This document shows, piece after piece, positions 10,560 to 21,141 of a stretch of 64,000 nucleotides of DNA; positions within the stretch are counted from its first letter, which is position 1, and every line of letters starts with the position of its first letter. The stretch spans positions 26,524,750 through 26,588,749 of the forward strand of contig CM033719.1 of the NCBI GenBank assembly GCA_019671005.1, written 5' to 3'. The position numbers and the translations under genes were made by a program. Under the pieces are notes generated by a model. It was not told where the DNA came from, did not search any database, and saw only the letters and a list, made by a program, of their open reading frames with translations. The stretch is from Hibiscus mutabilis. Taxonomy: Eukaryota; Streptophyta; Magnoliopsida; Malvales; Malvaceae.

Positions 10560-11760
10560 AATGCCACCGAACTTACGCCGAGTGATGCCAAAAAGTGATT
10601 TTTAGGGATATCCAACAATATTATTGGGATGAGTTATTCTTGTTCAAATAGTGTGCTAATCAAGTTATTCGTCGTTGTATTCTAGAAGATTAACAACAAA
10701 ACTTTCTTCAGCTCTGTCATGCAGCACCATATGGAGGTCATTTTGTAGGGATAAAGACAGTAGCCAAGGTGTTGCAGTCAGGATTTTTCTGGCCAACGTT
10801 ATCAAAGATGCCTATTATTTTGCCAAGCCATGTGACAGGTGCCAACGAACTGGAAACATTTCCAGTAGGCATCAATTGCTACTTTAAAATATTATGCCTG
10901 TTGAGCTGTTTGATGTGTAGGGGATAGAATTTATGGGTCATTTTCCCCTATCGTCTGGCAATTTATACATACCCGTGGTAGTAGATTATGTTTTGAAGTG
11001 GGTTGAGGTCATTTCCCTTCCAACAAACGATGCCAAGATAGTAGCTAATTTCTTACACAAGCACATTTTTACCCGATTCGATGCCCCCAAAGCCATTATA
11101 CATGGTGAAGGTACACATTTTAAATGCCATTTAATCATTAAAGCTCTGTGCAAGTACATAATTCAACAAAGAATTGTCACTCCTACCACTCACAAACAAA
11201 TGGGCAGGTAGAAATTTCAAACAAGAAGATCAAGAACGTCTTAGAGAAGACCGTGAATCCAACTCAGAAAGGCTGGTCATTGAGATTAGATGATTCCTTG
11301 GGGGCATACAAAATAGCTTTTAAAACACCATTAGGGACTTCCACATACAAGCTTGTGTTTGGGAAGCCATGACATCTCTCGGTAGAGTTAAAGCGTCGAG
11401 CTTATTGGGAAACCAAGCAGTTGAACATGGAACTGAAAGTTGTAGGAGAGAAGCGATTGTTAGATCTGAATGAGCTAGAAGTGTTTAGAGCACAAGCCTA
11501 TGAAAATGCCCAACTTTATAAAGAAAAAACAAAAAGATGGCATGATAGCAGAATATTGCCAAGACAGTTTGAAGTTGGGCAAAAAGTGTTGTTGTTCAAT
11601 TCAAGGCTTAAGTTGTTTCCAGGTAAACTCAAATCTAGGTGGTCAGGACCCTTCGAAGTTGTCAAGCCTCATGCTCATAGAGCAGTAGACATCAATAACT
11701 TAAAAATAGGGACAATATTCAAAGTAAATAGCTAGAGACTGAAGCATTATTAGGAAGGAA
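10560..11760 (+). pseudogene. Athila-like integrase (element 1), broken
   Basis: This was the enzyme that inserts element DNA into the host. The zinc-binding HHCC module survives across one frameshift near 10802: HAAPYGGHFVGIKTVAKVLQ, then CDRCQRTGN. In the core, VVVDYVLKWVE keeps the first catalytic Asp. The second Asp of the usual SDGGTHF is lost, reading HGEGTHF. The third residue survives in QTNGQVEISN after a frameshift near 11200. The C-terminal GPF/Y-type block, KLKSRWSGPFEVV, is present at about 11620-11670, and no chromodomain follows, as expected for Athila. Stops sit at 11209, 11370 and 11733. Confidence 0.87.
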
Positions 11761-12407
11761 GTTAGAATAATGCCAATGAGACTATTCTCCTTGCGGAGAT
11801 TCAATAAAATTTTCCATCTCAGTTTGACGATTTTATATAGTTAGGATAGTGATTTTTCTTTCTATTTTGGTTTAATTATTTTAGTTTTTCTTTTTCTATT
11901 TTGAAAGGTTTTTGTGAGTTATAGCACAAGTAATTTTGCTAAGGTATTATGCCAAGCCCTGCTGGCATACAGACACCCATCATCACGAGTTTAGATAACA
12001 TGTGAACCCTCTTCAGATCAAGCCCAAAGGAGATTAATTCTTTGCTGAGCGGGAAACCCTAATAGCAGCAGCCCAACTTGAAATTTCAAAGTTTGAAATT
12101 TGAAAACCCCTACTAGCTGTGCCCCGTTTCTCGCTCTGCCACTCTCTCACACACCTAATCTGCTACAACCATGATTATCCTAATCCCTCACACACATTTC
12201 AACTGGCAGATTATGATCACTCCTACTAAATCCACTTAAAGCCATTCTAAACATCCCCAATAAACCCTATTTAATTCCTCTTCCTTCTTCTTCTTCTTCA
12301 ATTTAATAACGTTTCCCATTTCTTTTCATTCAATCCGGCAAGAAAAAGTAAAAACCTAATTTGTTTTTATCTTCCACATCGATCAACCCTCTCTCCAAAA
12401 TTCTTCA
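11761..12407 (+). other. Non-coding spacer between pol and the env-position ORF
   Basis: No ORF of note. It holds the palindromic word TGCCAAG-CCCTGC-TGGCA at 11950-11967, a T-rich segment (11860-11920) and a pyrimidine/TTC-rich stretch at 12285-12300. Such a spacer before the third ORF is normal for Athila. Confidence 0.6.
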
Positions 12408-12996
12408 ATGGCATCTTCATCAGCCCCTCCCCAAATCTTTTTCAACGATAAGACGAAGAAGAAGTATAAAGAAAATTACTCGGCGTAAACCTTTCAAGGA
12501 TGATCCCAATATAGGGTATTTGGCGGAGGTGGCTACCATCGTCAAGAAGTATAACTAGAAGATCTTTTGCCTGCACTCTAATTATGTCCACTCCGCTATC
12601 GTCTGGGAGTTCTGAACCCACCTTACCACCAAGGCCTTGCCGCTTGTGTTTGTCCGAGGCAAATGTGTTCAGTTTAACGAGGGGTGTGTTAAACTCATGT
12701 TCAGTTTAGATGGCATGAGAGATGAGCATTTGGCATTTGCCGAGTCTATAGATGATGCCAAGAGACAGCTTCTCCTAGATGATTTGTGCGAACCAGGCAC
12801 CAAGTGGTTCGTATCTTCTAAGGGGAAGAGGACTGTGAAAAGCTTGGCATTAAGACCATAGCCATAGGGGTGGAACCATTTTTTGAAGGCTCGCCTGATG
12901 CCAATCACTCATAACGAAACGATGATGGAGGACAGAATGGTATTCCTTTACTCCATCATGACCGAAAGAATGATTAATATTCCCACCGTATCGATA

Positions 12997-15995
12997 TGGT
13001 GCCTTACATAAGCTAGCTCTATTTCGATACGCTGCAACCCGTTTCAGTATGTCTACCAGGCAGTACGTATTTACTTGACATCTGTACCGATAAGGTATGG
13101 TAGGGTTTCGATACGTGGGTTTTGACCCAAAAACAGATTCCAATAAAGAAAATCTATACCGGTACACCCAAGCCCGTATCGAAACGCCATGCTTGATTTT
13201 TGCCTAGCCGTACTGAACTAGTCCCCCACGTATCGGTACGCCTGGGCCTGTAATGTCACATTTAACTGGTTTAACAAGCTCTTAGCCTATCCAAAACACT
13301 CTAACATGCTTCTAACATACATCCAACATAATTAGGAAACAAAAAATAGCGTAGCAACACAGTTTCAACATCAATTCATGGCATTTTGCATCAAACGTAA
13401 ATCTATAGGCATGCAACCTAGAAAACCATTCAAGCAAAACATGAAACTCCAAACCATCACTAAAAACAAACCATAGAGGCCATATACAACTGAAGAGCAA
13501 CCATACAAACTTGCTCAAGCAGGGAGTTTATCAAAACATCTCCCAAAACCAAAACGAGTACCCCATTGCCCTTATTACTTTTAGTCTAACCCAAACATAC
13601 TTTGGTAAACAAGTCTTGCTAGGATCCCTTGCTCCTTGTTGCCTCCAAAGCTCTCAATTCTTTGTATTGATGGACAATAAGAGCGTAAGCACACAAGGCT
13701 TAGTGAGGAGCGCTCACAAACAAAACACCATCAAAGCATTTAAAAATCATTTCTTAACAACTCATTAAAATCCCATTTCAAAATCGTGTTTCAACAACAT
13801 TTAAAAAATCATTATCAACCTTTAAACCATGCACTTACCATCTTTAAAACCAACATATTAAACCATATACAACATGTATCATTAACCAACATCAAGTCCC
13901 TGTTGCTGAACCTCAATTTAAGTCTTCTCATGCATAACAACCATATGCAAAGCTTAAAGAGTAAACATGTATAAATCACATTATACAACATAAACTTTCC
14001 AATGATACGTCAACAATTAATTTGGCTTACAAGTAATCATTAAACAAGTCCATTAACAAAAGAGTTCACCGAATACAAGGATTCAACAAGTGTTCAACCA
14101 ACACTTCAAGCCATCTCAACTGGAATAGCAATAAAATAACAATCGCGGTACACTACCAACCGGGTACACCTTTCAACCCGTGGAGACACCAACCCCAATC
14201 ATCGGTTAGATGCTTAATCCACTAACCAGAGTCTACGATACTGTTTAACCCCTATACAGTTAGGGTACTCAGATGGAGTTTTTTGGTACACAAATCTAAA
14301 CCTCTCAACATCCAATGCGACTTATTATAGTGCACTCAATCCTATGGCCGACCAACTATATCAGATAATAATTTTAAAACCTCATCACTTGCCAATATAA
14401 TTAACCATTTAGCATTTACCTCATGTTTTTAACAAGCATTAACCAAACCATTTTTCCAAAGCAACAACCATGCTTTAAACCACAAGTATAATCCATATAC
14501 CTTCAAGGACCACTTACCATGTGCATCCTTCAACAATTCATGCTCAAAAACAGTATATCAAATACTTTAAAACATGCTTAAATAGTAGGTAACATGTAAA
14601 TCAAAACAAATGCATAAAACCATTTAACACTAGCACGACCGAGAGAGAAAATCCTCATTTACTTACTTTCGAGTTTAAACCAGCGTATCAAGCTAAGTTT
14701 AAACTCCCATAAACCACCTTTAACATTCCAAGGCTGTAACCCACGTTCTTACTCACCGATACACAAAGCCTTGATTTGTCGACGTGAAATCAAGCATTCG
14801 AAGCCTCCAATGCTACACCGTTCGTTTCCAAGACAACCTCCCCTGTTTAAACCATATAACAACAGAGGATTAATGCATGTCCATGCATTTACACCACTGC
14901 AACAACAGATCCCCACGGATTCCACAATCCTCTCAAAATTACCCAACCACAACTACCGAAAACTTCAACTAATCCTTTCCAAACACAACCCAGCCACAAC
15001 CTAACAATCTAACACCACTTTTATCATCAATTAACATCTAGAAACATAATCAAATCAACCTAACACCTCCAGCAAACACACAACCACCATAACACCTCAA
15101 AAACACAAATCTAGCAACCTAAACAATTAGAGATTCAAGAGTTTTGGGATTCCATTGATAAAATCGACTTATCAATATCATTAAAAATCCAAAATATGTT
15201 CAAAAACAATCCATAACACTGGAAATCAGATTCAATTCAAATCTTTCATTATTTCATCAATTTTACCCAATTAAATCTATATAAAAACACAAAATCAGAT
15301 TATAAACCATAAATCAAGGATCAAATACTTGGGAATATCAATAAAAACCATTTAATAGAGGAGATCACGGACATTAACCCTGTTATGTGATTTCTCCCTC
15401 AATTGGCTTGTTTAAAGCTAAGAAAACATAAGATTTCAATGAGATTTTGTAAAACAAAGTTAAAGAATCAAGTTAGAATCAATAATCTGAGTGAAAAGAA
15501 TCTCTCACCTCTAGATTTTGATGAAATTCTGAGTGTTTGGCAGAAAAGAAGTTGAGAGAAAAGGTTTAGGAAAAAGTTACGTAAATTTTCTTTAAAAGCA
15601 AATAACTAACTTAGATATTTTAATCCCTCTTAATCACCCTTTAAAACACATGTTTAAAATGATTTAATTGAAGGGAGAAACCACCAGCAAAACTTGGTAA
15701 AATTAGCTCCTTAAGGATTCTAAGAATTTGACCCTTTTCATTTTAGTCACTTTAAAACACTTTTCAAAAATCACATTTTGGTCACTAACCAAAATGTCAC
15801 TTTTCCAAATTCCATTTTCCAAAATTGATTCCACCAAAAATCAATGTATATTAAAAGATGATTTTTAACTATTTTTCCACATTTTTATCTTATCGAAAAA
15901 TATACGGTCCTGAATTCGACTCGAATCTCTAACCCAGTCCACCGGACCGTCTAATAAACCTCAAAACCGCTAAGCCCTAAAATCGGGGTGTTACA
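12997..15995 (-). mobile_element. Solo LTR, Tekay/Del-like Ty3/gypsy (minus strand)
   Basis: The right edge is clear: on the minus strand it begins TGTAACACCCCGATTTTAGG, a standard start of Tekay/Del-type LTRs, and homology to the host ORF resumes at 15996. The left edge is placed at 12997 (TGGTGCC) because the host reading frame is readable up to about 12990. A 5-bp duplication is not convincing: TTAAT follows the right edge and also occurs at 12974, too far left. No interior or second LTR is seen, so this is a product of LTR-LTR recombination or a fragment. ORFs inside it show no known domain. Confidence 0.7.
13003..13245. repeat. Cluster of CGTATCG / CGATACG words with inverted pairs
   Basis: About seven variants of CGTATCG or CGATACG occur in 250 bases. 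Two pairs are inverted: GTTTCGATACG at 13105-13115 with CGTATCGAAAC at 13175-13185, and GATACGTGGG at 13110-13119 with CCCACGTATC at 13225-13234. The cluster lies at the 3' end of the minus-strand LTR. Confidence 0.7.
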
Positions 15996-16770
15996 TTAAT
16001 TTTATCTTCCATCATTTCCACCATCTGCATTTAGCATAAGATGCCCACTCTCGACTATGACAACGTCCAGCAAATCAAGAGAATTATTACTTTTGCTCTT
16101 TAGAGGCAGTTGATTACTAGGGAAGCCAAAGAAATGGGAAAGAAAAAAAATTGGTCAGCCTGTGTCTGCTGCCAAGACACCTAAGGCTGAACCTTTCATT
16201 CAAATGATAGCTGATGCGGTGGCACTACTCTCCTAGATCTATCAATGTCAAAAAGTCTTTTTTAGAAGTTCTAGAAGGTCGAGGAACAAAACCTAATGCT
16301 CTAGCAATATATTGGGGCCAAAGATCATGCCTTGAGGATGACTCTTGAGGGTATATCCCTCAATCCTTTGCCACCATATCCAGAGTTCCCAACTAAGCTT
16401 TGCACACTGAAAGGAATACCAGCCAGCCCCTAGCCTGCTCAGTCTAGCCCAACAATCTGATGCCACTATACCAGTATCACATGCCCACGATGATTCTGTC
16501 AGAATCGAGACCCAGCATGGCAATGTTGAGTCTAATGATGACATGCCTGCCAAGACTGGTTTTGCCACCAATGGCTCCAGCTTCTTCAGCCACCCCTGTT
16601 GCTCCTGCCATATCTGAGCTAGCAAGGGTAATTGAAGAGGTACTGCAAGAAGTGAAAGCTTCTACTGCTACCCCGAAGCCACAACTGAAGAGAAAGAAAT
16701 CGGTGGCACTAAATCTAGGATCCTTCATCAAAAGAAATACTTGTGTCTCTCATCTAGAATATTTTGCATG

Positions 16771-17770
16771 AGAGTCCTCATCCCCTTAACTTCTTAGTTT
16801 CATATTTTTCATTTTTAGCATTCATTGCATTTGTATATATGTGTTCTCATTCATTGAGGATAATGCACAACTTTGGTTTGGGGTATGTCTTGCCTCACAT
16901 TTATTGTCATACATTCATTTTTATGTTTATGTTTGCATTCTGTTATTGCCATATAGTTTACAAAGAACCATGCATACCAGACCATTAATTTTTTTTTGCC
17001 AATGCTTGATTTTGACCTGATAATTTTACCAAGCATAGTTAGATTTTGTCCTAGTATGCCCCTATTCAATGATGAATTTAGAATCTCTAGTCTAGCATGA
17101 GCCAATAGACTTAGTATTGACAAGTTGCTTGGTAATTGATCTATAACTTAGGGAAATTTAGTTTCACTCAAACACGTAGTATGCATCTAGTTCTCGAGAT
17201 AAACTTAGGACTTTTGAAATTGAACTCAAAAAATACGAGGGTAAAAATAAAGAATAAGGTATCAATGTTTTACCAAAGGCAAGAAAAAAATTAGAACATT
17301 CATCTGCCTTAGAGACAACAAGTAACTTGGGGCTTTGTGGTTTGCTCCCTCTTAGTTCTCAGGCCAACGAAATCTTTAGGGTATGAGGTTAATGGGTTAG
17401 CTTAGTGATGTAGTCTGGATTAACCTGGGAGTTCATGGTATGCTCCCACTTACTTCTTACTCCAAAAAACATTATGATGCGAACCTAAAAATATTTCCAA
17501 ATGAAAAAAATAAAGAGAAAAATCCCTGGTGAATAAAAAAATCTGAGTTTGGGTAGTAAATTTGGCTAAGGGAGTTAAAGGATACTTGATGCGAACCACA
17601 TGCACTTTATGCACACTTTATGACCTTAGGTCAAACTTATATTATTGCACTTGAATTTCTTGATCTATTGGCATTACTACTCCGAGATAACTGAGAATAG
17701 AACCAGGGCTAGATTTTGCTTGCTAGCTTGTGTTGTTAATCAGAAAAATTTTGCCGAGATAACTGAGAAT
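16771..17770 (+). other. 3' untranslated spacer of Athila-like element 1
   Basis: A decayed purine-rich motif, TTTGGTTTGGGG (16872-16883), occurs in the context GAGGATAATGCACAACTTTGG. This is the counterpart of the conserved GAGGACAATGC-like stretch with TTTGGGGG in Athila elements. About 890 bases of AT-rich, non-coding DNA follow, with TTTGCTCCCTCTTAGTTCTC and TATGCTCCCACTTACTTCTT words typical of this spacer. The true 3' LTR should come next but is cut off at about 17770. Confidence 0.55.
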
Positions 17771-17772
17771 AG
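17682..17772 (+). repeat. 19-base direct repeat at the array junction
   Basis: CCGAGATAACTGAGAATAG occurs at 17682-17700 and again at 17754-17772, with 53 bases between. Homology to the array interior begins inside or directly after the second copy (AGATCCTATG at 17771). It looks like template-copied filler at a repair junction. Confidence 0.8.
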
Positions 17773-18437
17773 ATCCTATGATTGTTAATCTATGGTTTAA
17801 TGATATAAAGGTTAGGTTGAAGGAACTCTGTATTGATGATCGGAGAAGACTAAAAGTAAAGTAGTATTTCATCTAAAAGGATTAGACCCGTATTTGATAA
17901 AGTAATGTTACAGTACATACTCAAAAGTCTATTAACTAAAAGTTATTTCTTTGAGAGTTCCGTAACAAAGCTTATCCTAGTGATGCAACGGAGTTTTTAC
18001 ATCTTAATTTGGGTAATTGGATCATTTACGGGTATGAGTTCAAGTTTAATAAACTGAGTTGAATTGCTTCTAAGATTCTTCCTACAGAAGGAGAGCTTGT
18101 TATGACAGTTTATAGACAGCTAGCGGTCAGGTATAAAGAAGTACTAATTGCCCTATGTATTTCAAAATTCTATGAAGAAGTAAATTATGCTGAATGCAAT
18201 GCAAAGGGTTCAGAATGAGAAAATATCTAAATATAGGTTATAGTTCGAAAAGAGGAATTGTGAGTCAAATGACTAAGGAATAAGATAATTCCGCTTGTTA
18301 AAGTTCTTTGGTGAACTTATGAAGTCAAAAAGTGACTTGGGAAGGAGAAAAAAAAGATATGAGAAAGTAGTTTCTTCACCTTTTTGAATAAGGTATGTAT
18401 TAAAAATTCTAGGACGAATTTTCTTAAGGGGGAGAAT
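17771..18437 (+). pseudogene. Array interior 0 (5'-truncated), gag remnant
   Basis: It starts inside gag at AGATCCTATGATTG, equivalent to about 22000 in interior 1, so the leader, primer site and first part of gag are missing. The readable words are PMIVNLWFNDIKVRLKELCI, GNWIIYGYE and FNKL, with stops between. It ends with the purine run TTAAGGGGGAGAA before LTR1. Confidence 0.8.
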
Positions 18438-18638
18438 TATAATATCCCAATTTTGGGTAGTGACCAAAATGTAAATTTTGAAATTTTAGGGGTCAAAGTG
18501 TAAAGTTTGGAAAAGTTTAGGGACCAAAGTGTAATTTTCAAAAGTTATATATTTTGACCCCGTAAATGAATATTTTACCCCCCAAGAATGAGGTTTTTGT
18601 GTTGCTCAGATTTTTCATACCGAGTTTGTATTAATGGC

Positions 18639-18648
18639 TATAAAGTGA
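18639..18648 (+). promoter_or_regulatory. Putative TATA box of the array LTR
   Basis: TATAAAGTGA lies about 200 bases into LTR1. The same place reads TATAAAGCGA in LTR2, LTR6 and LTR7, and the related element at 50793 has TATAAAAGTGA. LTR4 and LTR5 lack it through a shared ~60-base deletion. The role is inferred from motif and conservation. Confidence 0.4.
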
Positions 18649-19172
18649 TAAAATTCAGAGGAAAAATATTCAGAAAATCGGATCGAATTGAATATCCAGG
18701 ATATTTTGAAGGATGATAAGCCAAGGTTTATTATGTCATTTTATATGTCTAAGATATTTTATTTGTGTTGGAAGAATATGAACCCTTGGATTTAAGTTGA
18801 TTTTCCTTGTCAAACATGAGCCGTTGGATGAAAAATGGCAAGATCATAATTTTGGAAAAATTACAAGGGTAAAGTTGGTAACTACCAACTTATTGGTTTA
18901 TTTTTTACCATTGGATGAAGAAATTGACATGCGGCCGGTTGAGAAGGAACTAAGTTAGTTAGATTTTTATGGAATGACAATTTTGAAACCAACTAGTAAA
19001 TAAAGACTAGTTGGAGGGCAATTTAGTCATTTGGCAGGGATGGCAATTTTGAAATATTTGAAGTTACAGGAGTTATTTTTGGAAGAAAAAATTTGAAGAT
19101 TAAATCTTGGCCCTTGATTGATGATAAAATCAATATTAACCGTTGGATGAAAAAGGCAAAATTGTAATTTCA

Positions 19173-19203
19173 CTATTAAATGAAATTAATATTCATTTAA
19201 TAG
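19173..19203 (+). repeat. 12-base perfect inverted repeat conserved in the array LTRs
   Basis: CTATTAAATGAA and TTCATTTAATAG flank a seven-base loop, ATTAATA. Equivalent sites are near 23294 (LTR2), 37374 (LTR6, loop changed to TATTAA with arms kept) and 41591 (LTR7). LTR4 and LTR5 have one arm mismatch (CTATTAATTGAA). Confidence 0.8.
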
Positions 19204-20579
19204 ATACATGTGTAAAGTAATGGTGAAAAGAAAGAGAAAAACTTCCAAGCTCGATTCAAGCCCTGAAACTCGACTTTCAGGTAATCTTTTCACTACAAAG
19301 TTGTTCTACTCTTCAAGCTCTATCTTTTGATATCAATAATTCATGGAGTCCTTGCTTGGTTGATGAGAATTTACATGAGAAAGAAATTAGGGTTTATGAA
19401 CAACATTGGGGATTTTGAGATTTTATGATTCCATGATTGAATTCAAGTTGAAATCAAGCTAGTATGATGTTAAAATCATGATATTGAGTTGGGATTTAAG
19501 TTATACATGTTTTGAATAATTATTTGATGAAGAAGATGATGAATTGGTGGTTTGAAGCAAGTGATGGGACTAAAATGAAAAGTAGAAAAATAAGAAAAAG
19601 TTAGTCTAAATTAGAAGTTTTTTATGGAAAGTTATGTAGAAGATTGAATTATGGCAGTGACTTTGAAAATTCACCATAAATTTTACAAAAATGGTTAAAT
19701 GATGAATTTTATACCATTGTAAAGATGTGTTCGTCTAGTTTCGCCTCCGAATAACAGAATCTGATTTCGAGTTCTGAGTTAAAAGATATGAATTTTTAAT
19801 CGAATAAAGGTCAGAAAATTTACATAGCAGTTTTGGGTCAGGACAGTCTGTGACGGGAGTTTTTGAAAGATTTTCATAATTTTTGTAGATTTTATTAATT
19901 TATGTTGCTTATACCGTTAGAACCATTATCAAATCTAGTTTTTCCAATATAAAGGAAATTAAGATCCGATATGTATTCTGCCCGGAATAAGTAAATCTTT
20001 GAAGGTTGCGCAAGCATTCTGAAAATGGATTTTGAAACATTTTGTATTTAAATGTTAGTTAGCATGTTCGGAAGAATATTTGGAAGCTCAAATTGGTCAC
20101 TAGGGACCATAAGGAGTTTCTGAACAATACAAGGAAGAAAGGAGAAATATTTGGAAATTTTATATTTAAATGATTATATTAAGGCAGCATGTTTATGATG
20201 ATGTTAGATTTGAATCTAACAAATATTTTGTCTTATTCACGTGATAAATGAAGTCAAGTCCGAATCAAAGAAAGGTTCGAGGTTCTATAAAGGAAAGGAT
20301 CGAGTAGAACTTAGTGAGGCATGCTAATAAATGGCCCAGGTGAGTGCATACTTGTTTTTGCATGATATATTATTTTACTGATTTTTTTAGATTATGGTAT
20401 AATTTTATGTTTACAAATGGCTTATACCAAGAAAAGTTGATGAATTTATTGGAGTATGAACTACTCCACTATGAAGATATATAACATGATGTGAAATGTA
20501 TATGTGGTATTTGTTACATTGCCGTATTGCAAGATTGTTTTAGAGTTTCCTTGGAAGTATAATATTGAGAAGGACAGTT

Positions 20580-20905
20580 ACGATGCTTTATAGTGTCGAA
20601 ATCCAACCTTTGAGTTGGCAGTTATGACGATACCTTATGGAGTCAAAATCCAACCTATGAGTTGGCAGTAACGATGCTTTATAGTGTCGAAATCCAACCT
20701 TTGAGTTGGCAGTTATGACGGCACCTTATGGTGTCGAAATCCAACCTATGAGTTGGCAGTAATGATGCTTTATAGTGTCGAAATCCAACCTTTGAGTTGG
20801 CAGTTATGACGATACCTTGTGGTGTCGAAATCCAACCTATGAGTTGACAGTAACGATGCTTTATACTGTCAAAATCCAGCCTTTCGAGTTGGCAGTTACG
20901 ATGTT
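20580..20905 (+). repeat. LTR1 minisatellite, 7 monomers in alternating pairs
   Basis: Two related ~45-base monomers alternate, giving a ~91-base dimer. Type A reads GATGCTTTATAGTGTCGAAA then CCAACCTTTGAGTTGG; type B reads GATACCTTATGGTGTCGAAA then CCAACCTATGAGTTGG. The block ends with a TTTCGAGTTGG variant. Each monomer contains CCAAC and GTTGG six bases apart. Confidence 0.9.
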
Positions 20906-21119
20906 CATAATGAAGGATAGTACTTTTATAGTACAAATATGACTTTTCAAGATGAATATATGCTTTTAAAGTATATAGTTTACAGTATGCTTTCTTGCAT
21001 AGACATTCCTGCATTACAAAGTATGTGGTTTTAATGATTATCATGCTTTTGAAAGTATCATGCATTACAAAGTATTTTATATATATTCTCATCTTATGCC
21101 TTACTAAGTTCGTACTTAG

Positions 21120-21141
21120 CGTGTGTTTGATTGTACACACG
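21120..21141 (+). other. Conserved LTR hairpin (CGTGTGT / ACACACG)
   Basis: A seven-base stem around an eight-base loop, just after GCCTTACTAAGTTCGTACTTAG. The same hairpin is at 26970, 31075, 35093, 39328 and (with one change) 48500 in other LTRs, and in altered but still pairing form in the element at 50793-58011. Confidence 0.75.

Larger units (their letters stand above)
12408..16770 (+). pseudogene. Athila third ORF (env position, plant-transposon-protein-like), split by a solo LTR
   Basis: The first part runs from ATG 12408 (MASSSAPPQIF) to about 12996 and the second from 15996 to about 16770. The first part carries VFVRGKCVQFNEGCVK, a tail LCEPGTKWFVSSKGKRTVK, and, past ambers at 12859 and 12865, GWNHFLKARLMPITHN and ERMINIPTV. 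These match the layout of the putative plant transposon protein domain often found in the third ORF of Athila elements (VRG, W, L-x-P-x-H, iNvG). The second part resumes with SSIISTICI-stop-HKMPTLDYD and ends in an Ala/Pro/Ser-rich stretch and KRKKSVALNL. Whether such proteins act as envelopes is unproven; no clear membrane segment remains. Confidence 0.65.
5067..17770 (+). mobile_element. Athila-like Ty3/gypsy element 1 (degenerate, 3' LTR missing)
   Basis: The order is LTR, tRNA-Asp-type primer site (6297), gag, protease, RT, RNase H, integrase, an env-position ORF (12408 onward) and a 3' spacer with a decayed purine tract (16872). That order and the protein motifs are those of the Athila lineage. 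Every ORF is broken by stops and frameshifts. A solo LTR interrupts the env-position ORF, and the element ends abruptly at about 17770 against the tandem array, so no 3' LTR is seen. The left LTR edge is blurred. Confidence 0.85.

Noticed and set aside
12974..12978. TTAAT as the left target duplication of the solo LTR
   Set aside because: It matches the right flank TTAAT (15996-16000), but the bases after it do not start an LTR, and excision there would leave the host ORF out of frame.
14749..15004. ORFs on both strands within 13300-15100
   Set aside because: They lie inside the solo LTR, overlap on opposite strands and show no motif.
20580..20905. Regularly spaced repeats suggesting a CRISPR array
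   Set aside because: The spacers are not unique; both monomers are related to each other, and the setting is a plant retrotransposon LTR.
20679..21140. Minus-strand ORF of up to 153 codons (MCTIKHTL...), recurring at 24984, 26667 and 48278
   Set aside because: It runs through the LTR minisatellite and hairpin. Its length tracks the repeat number and it is broken in several copies, so it is a by-product of a periodic sequence.
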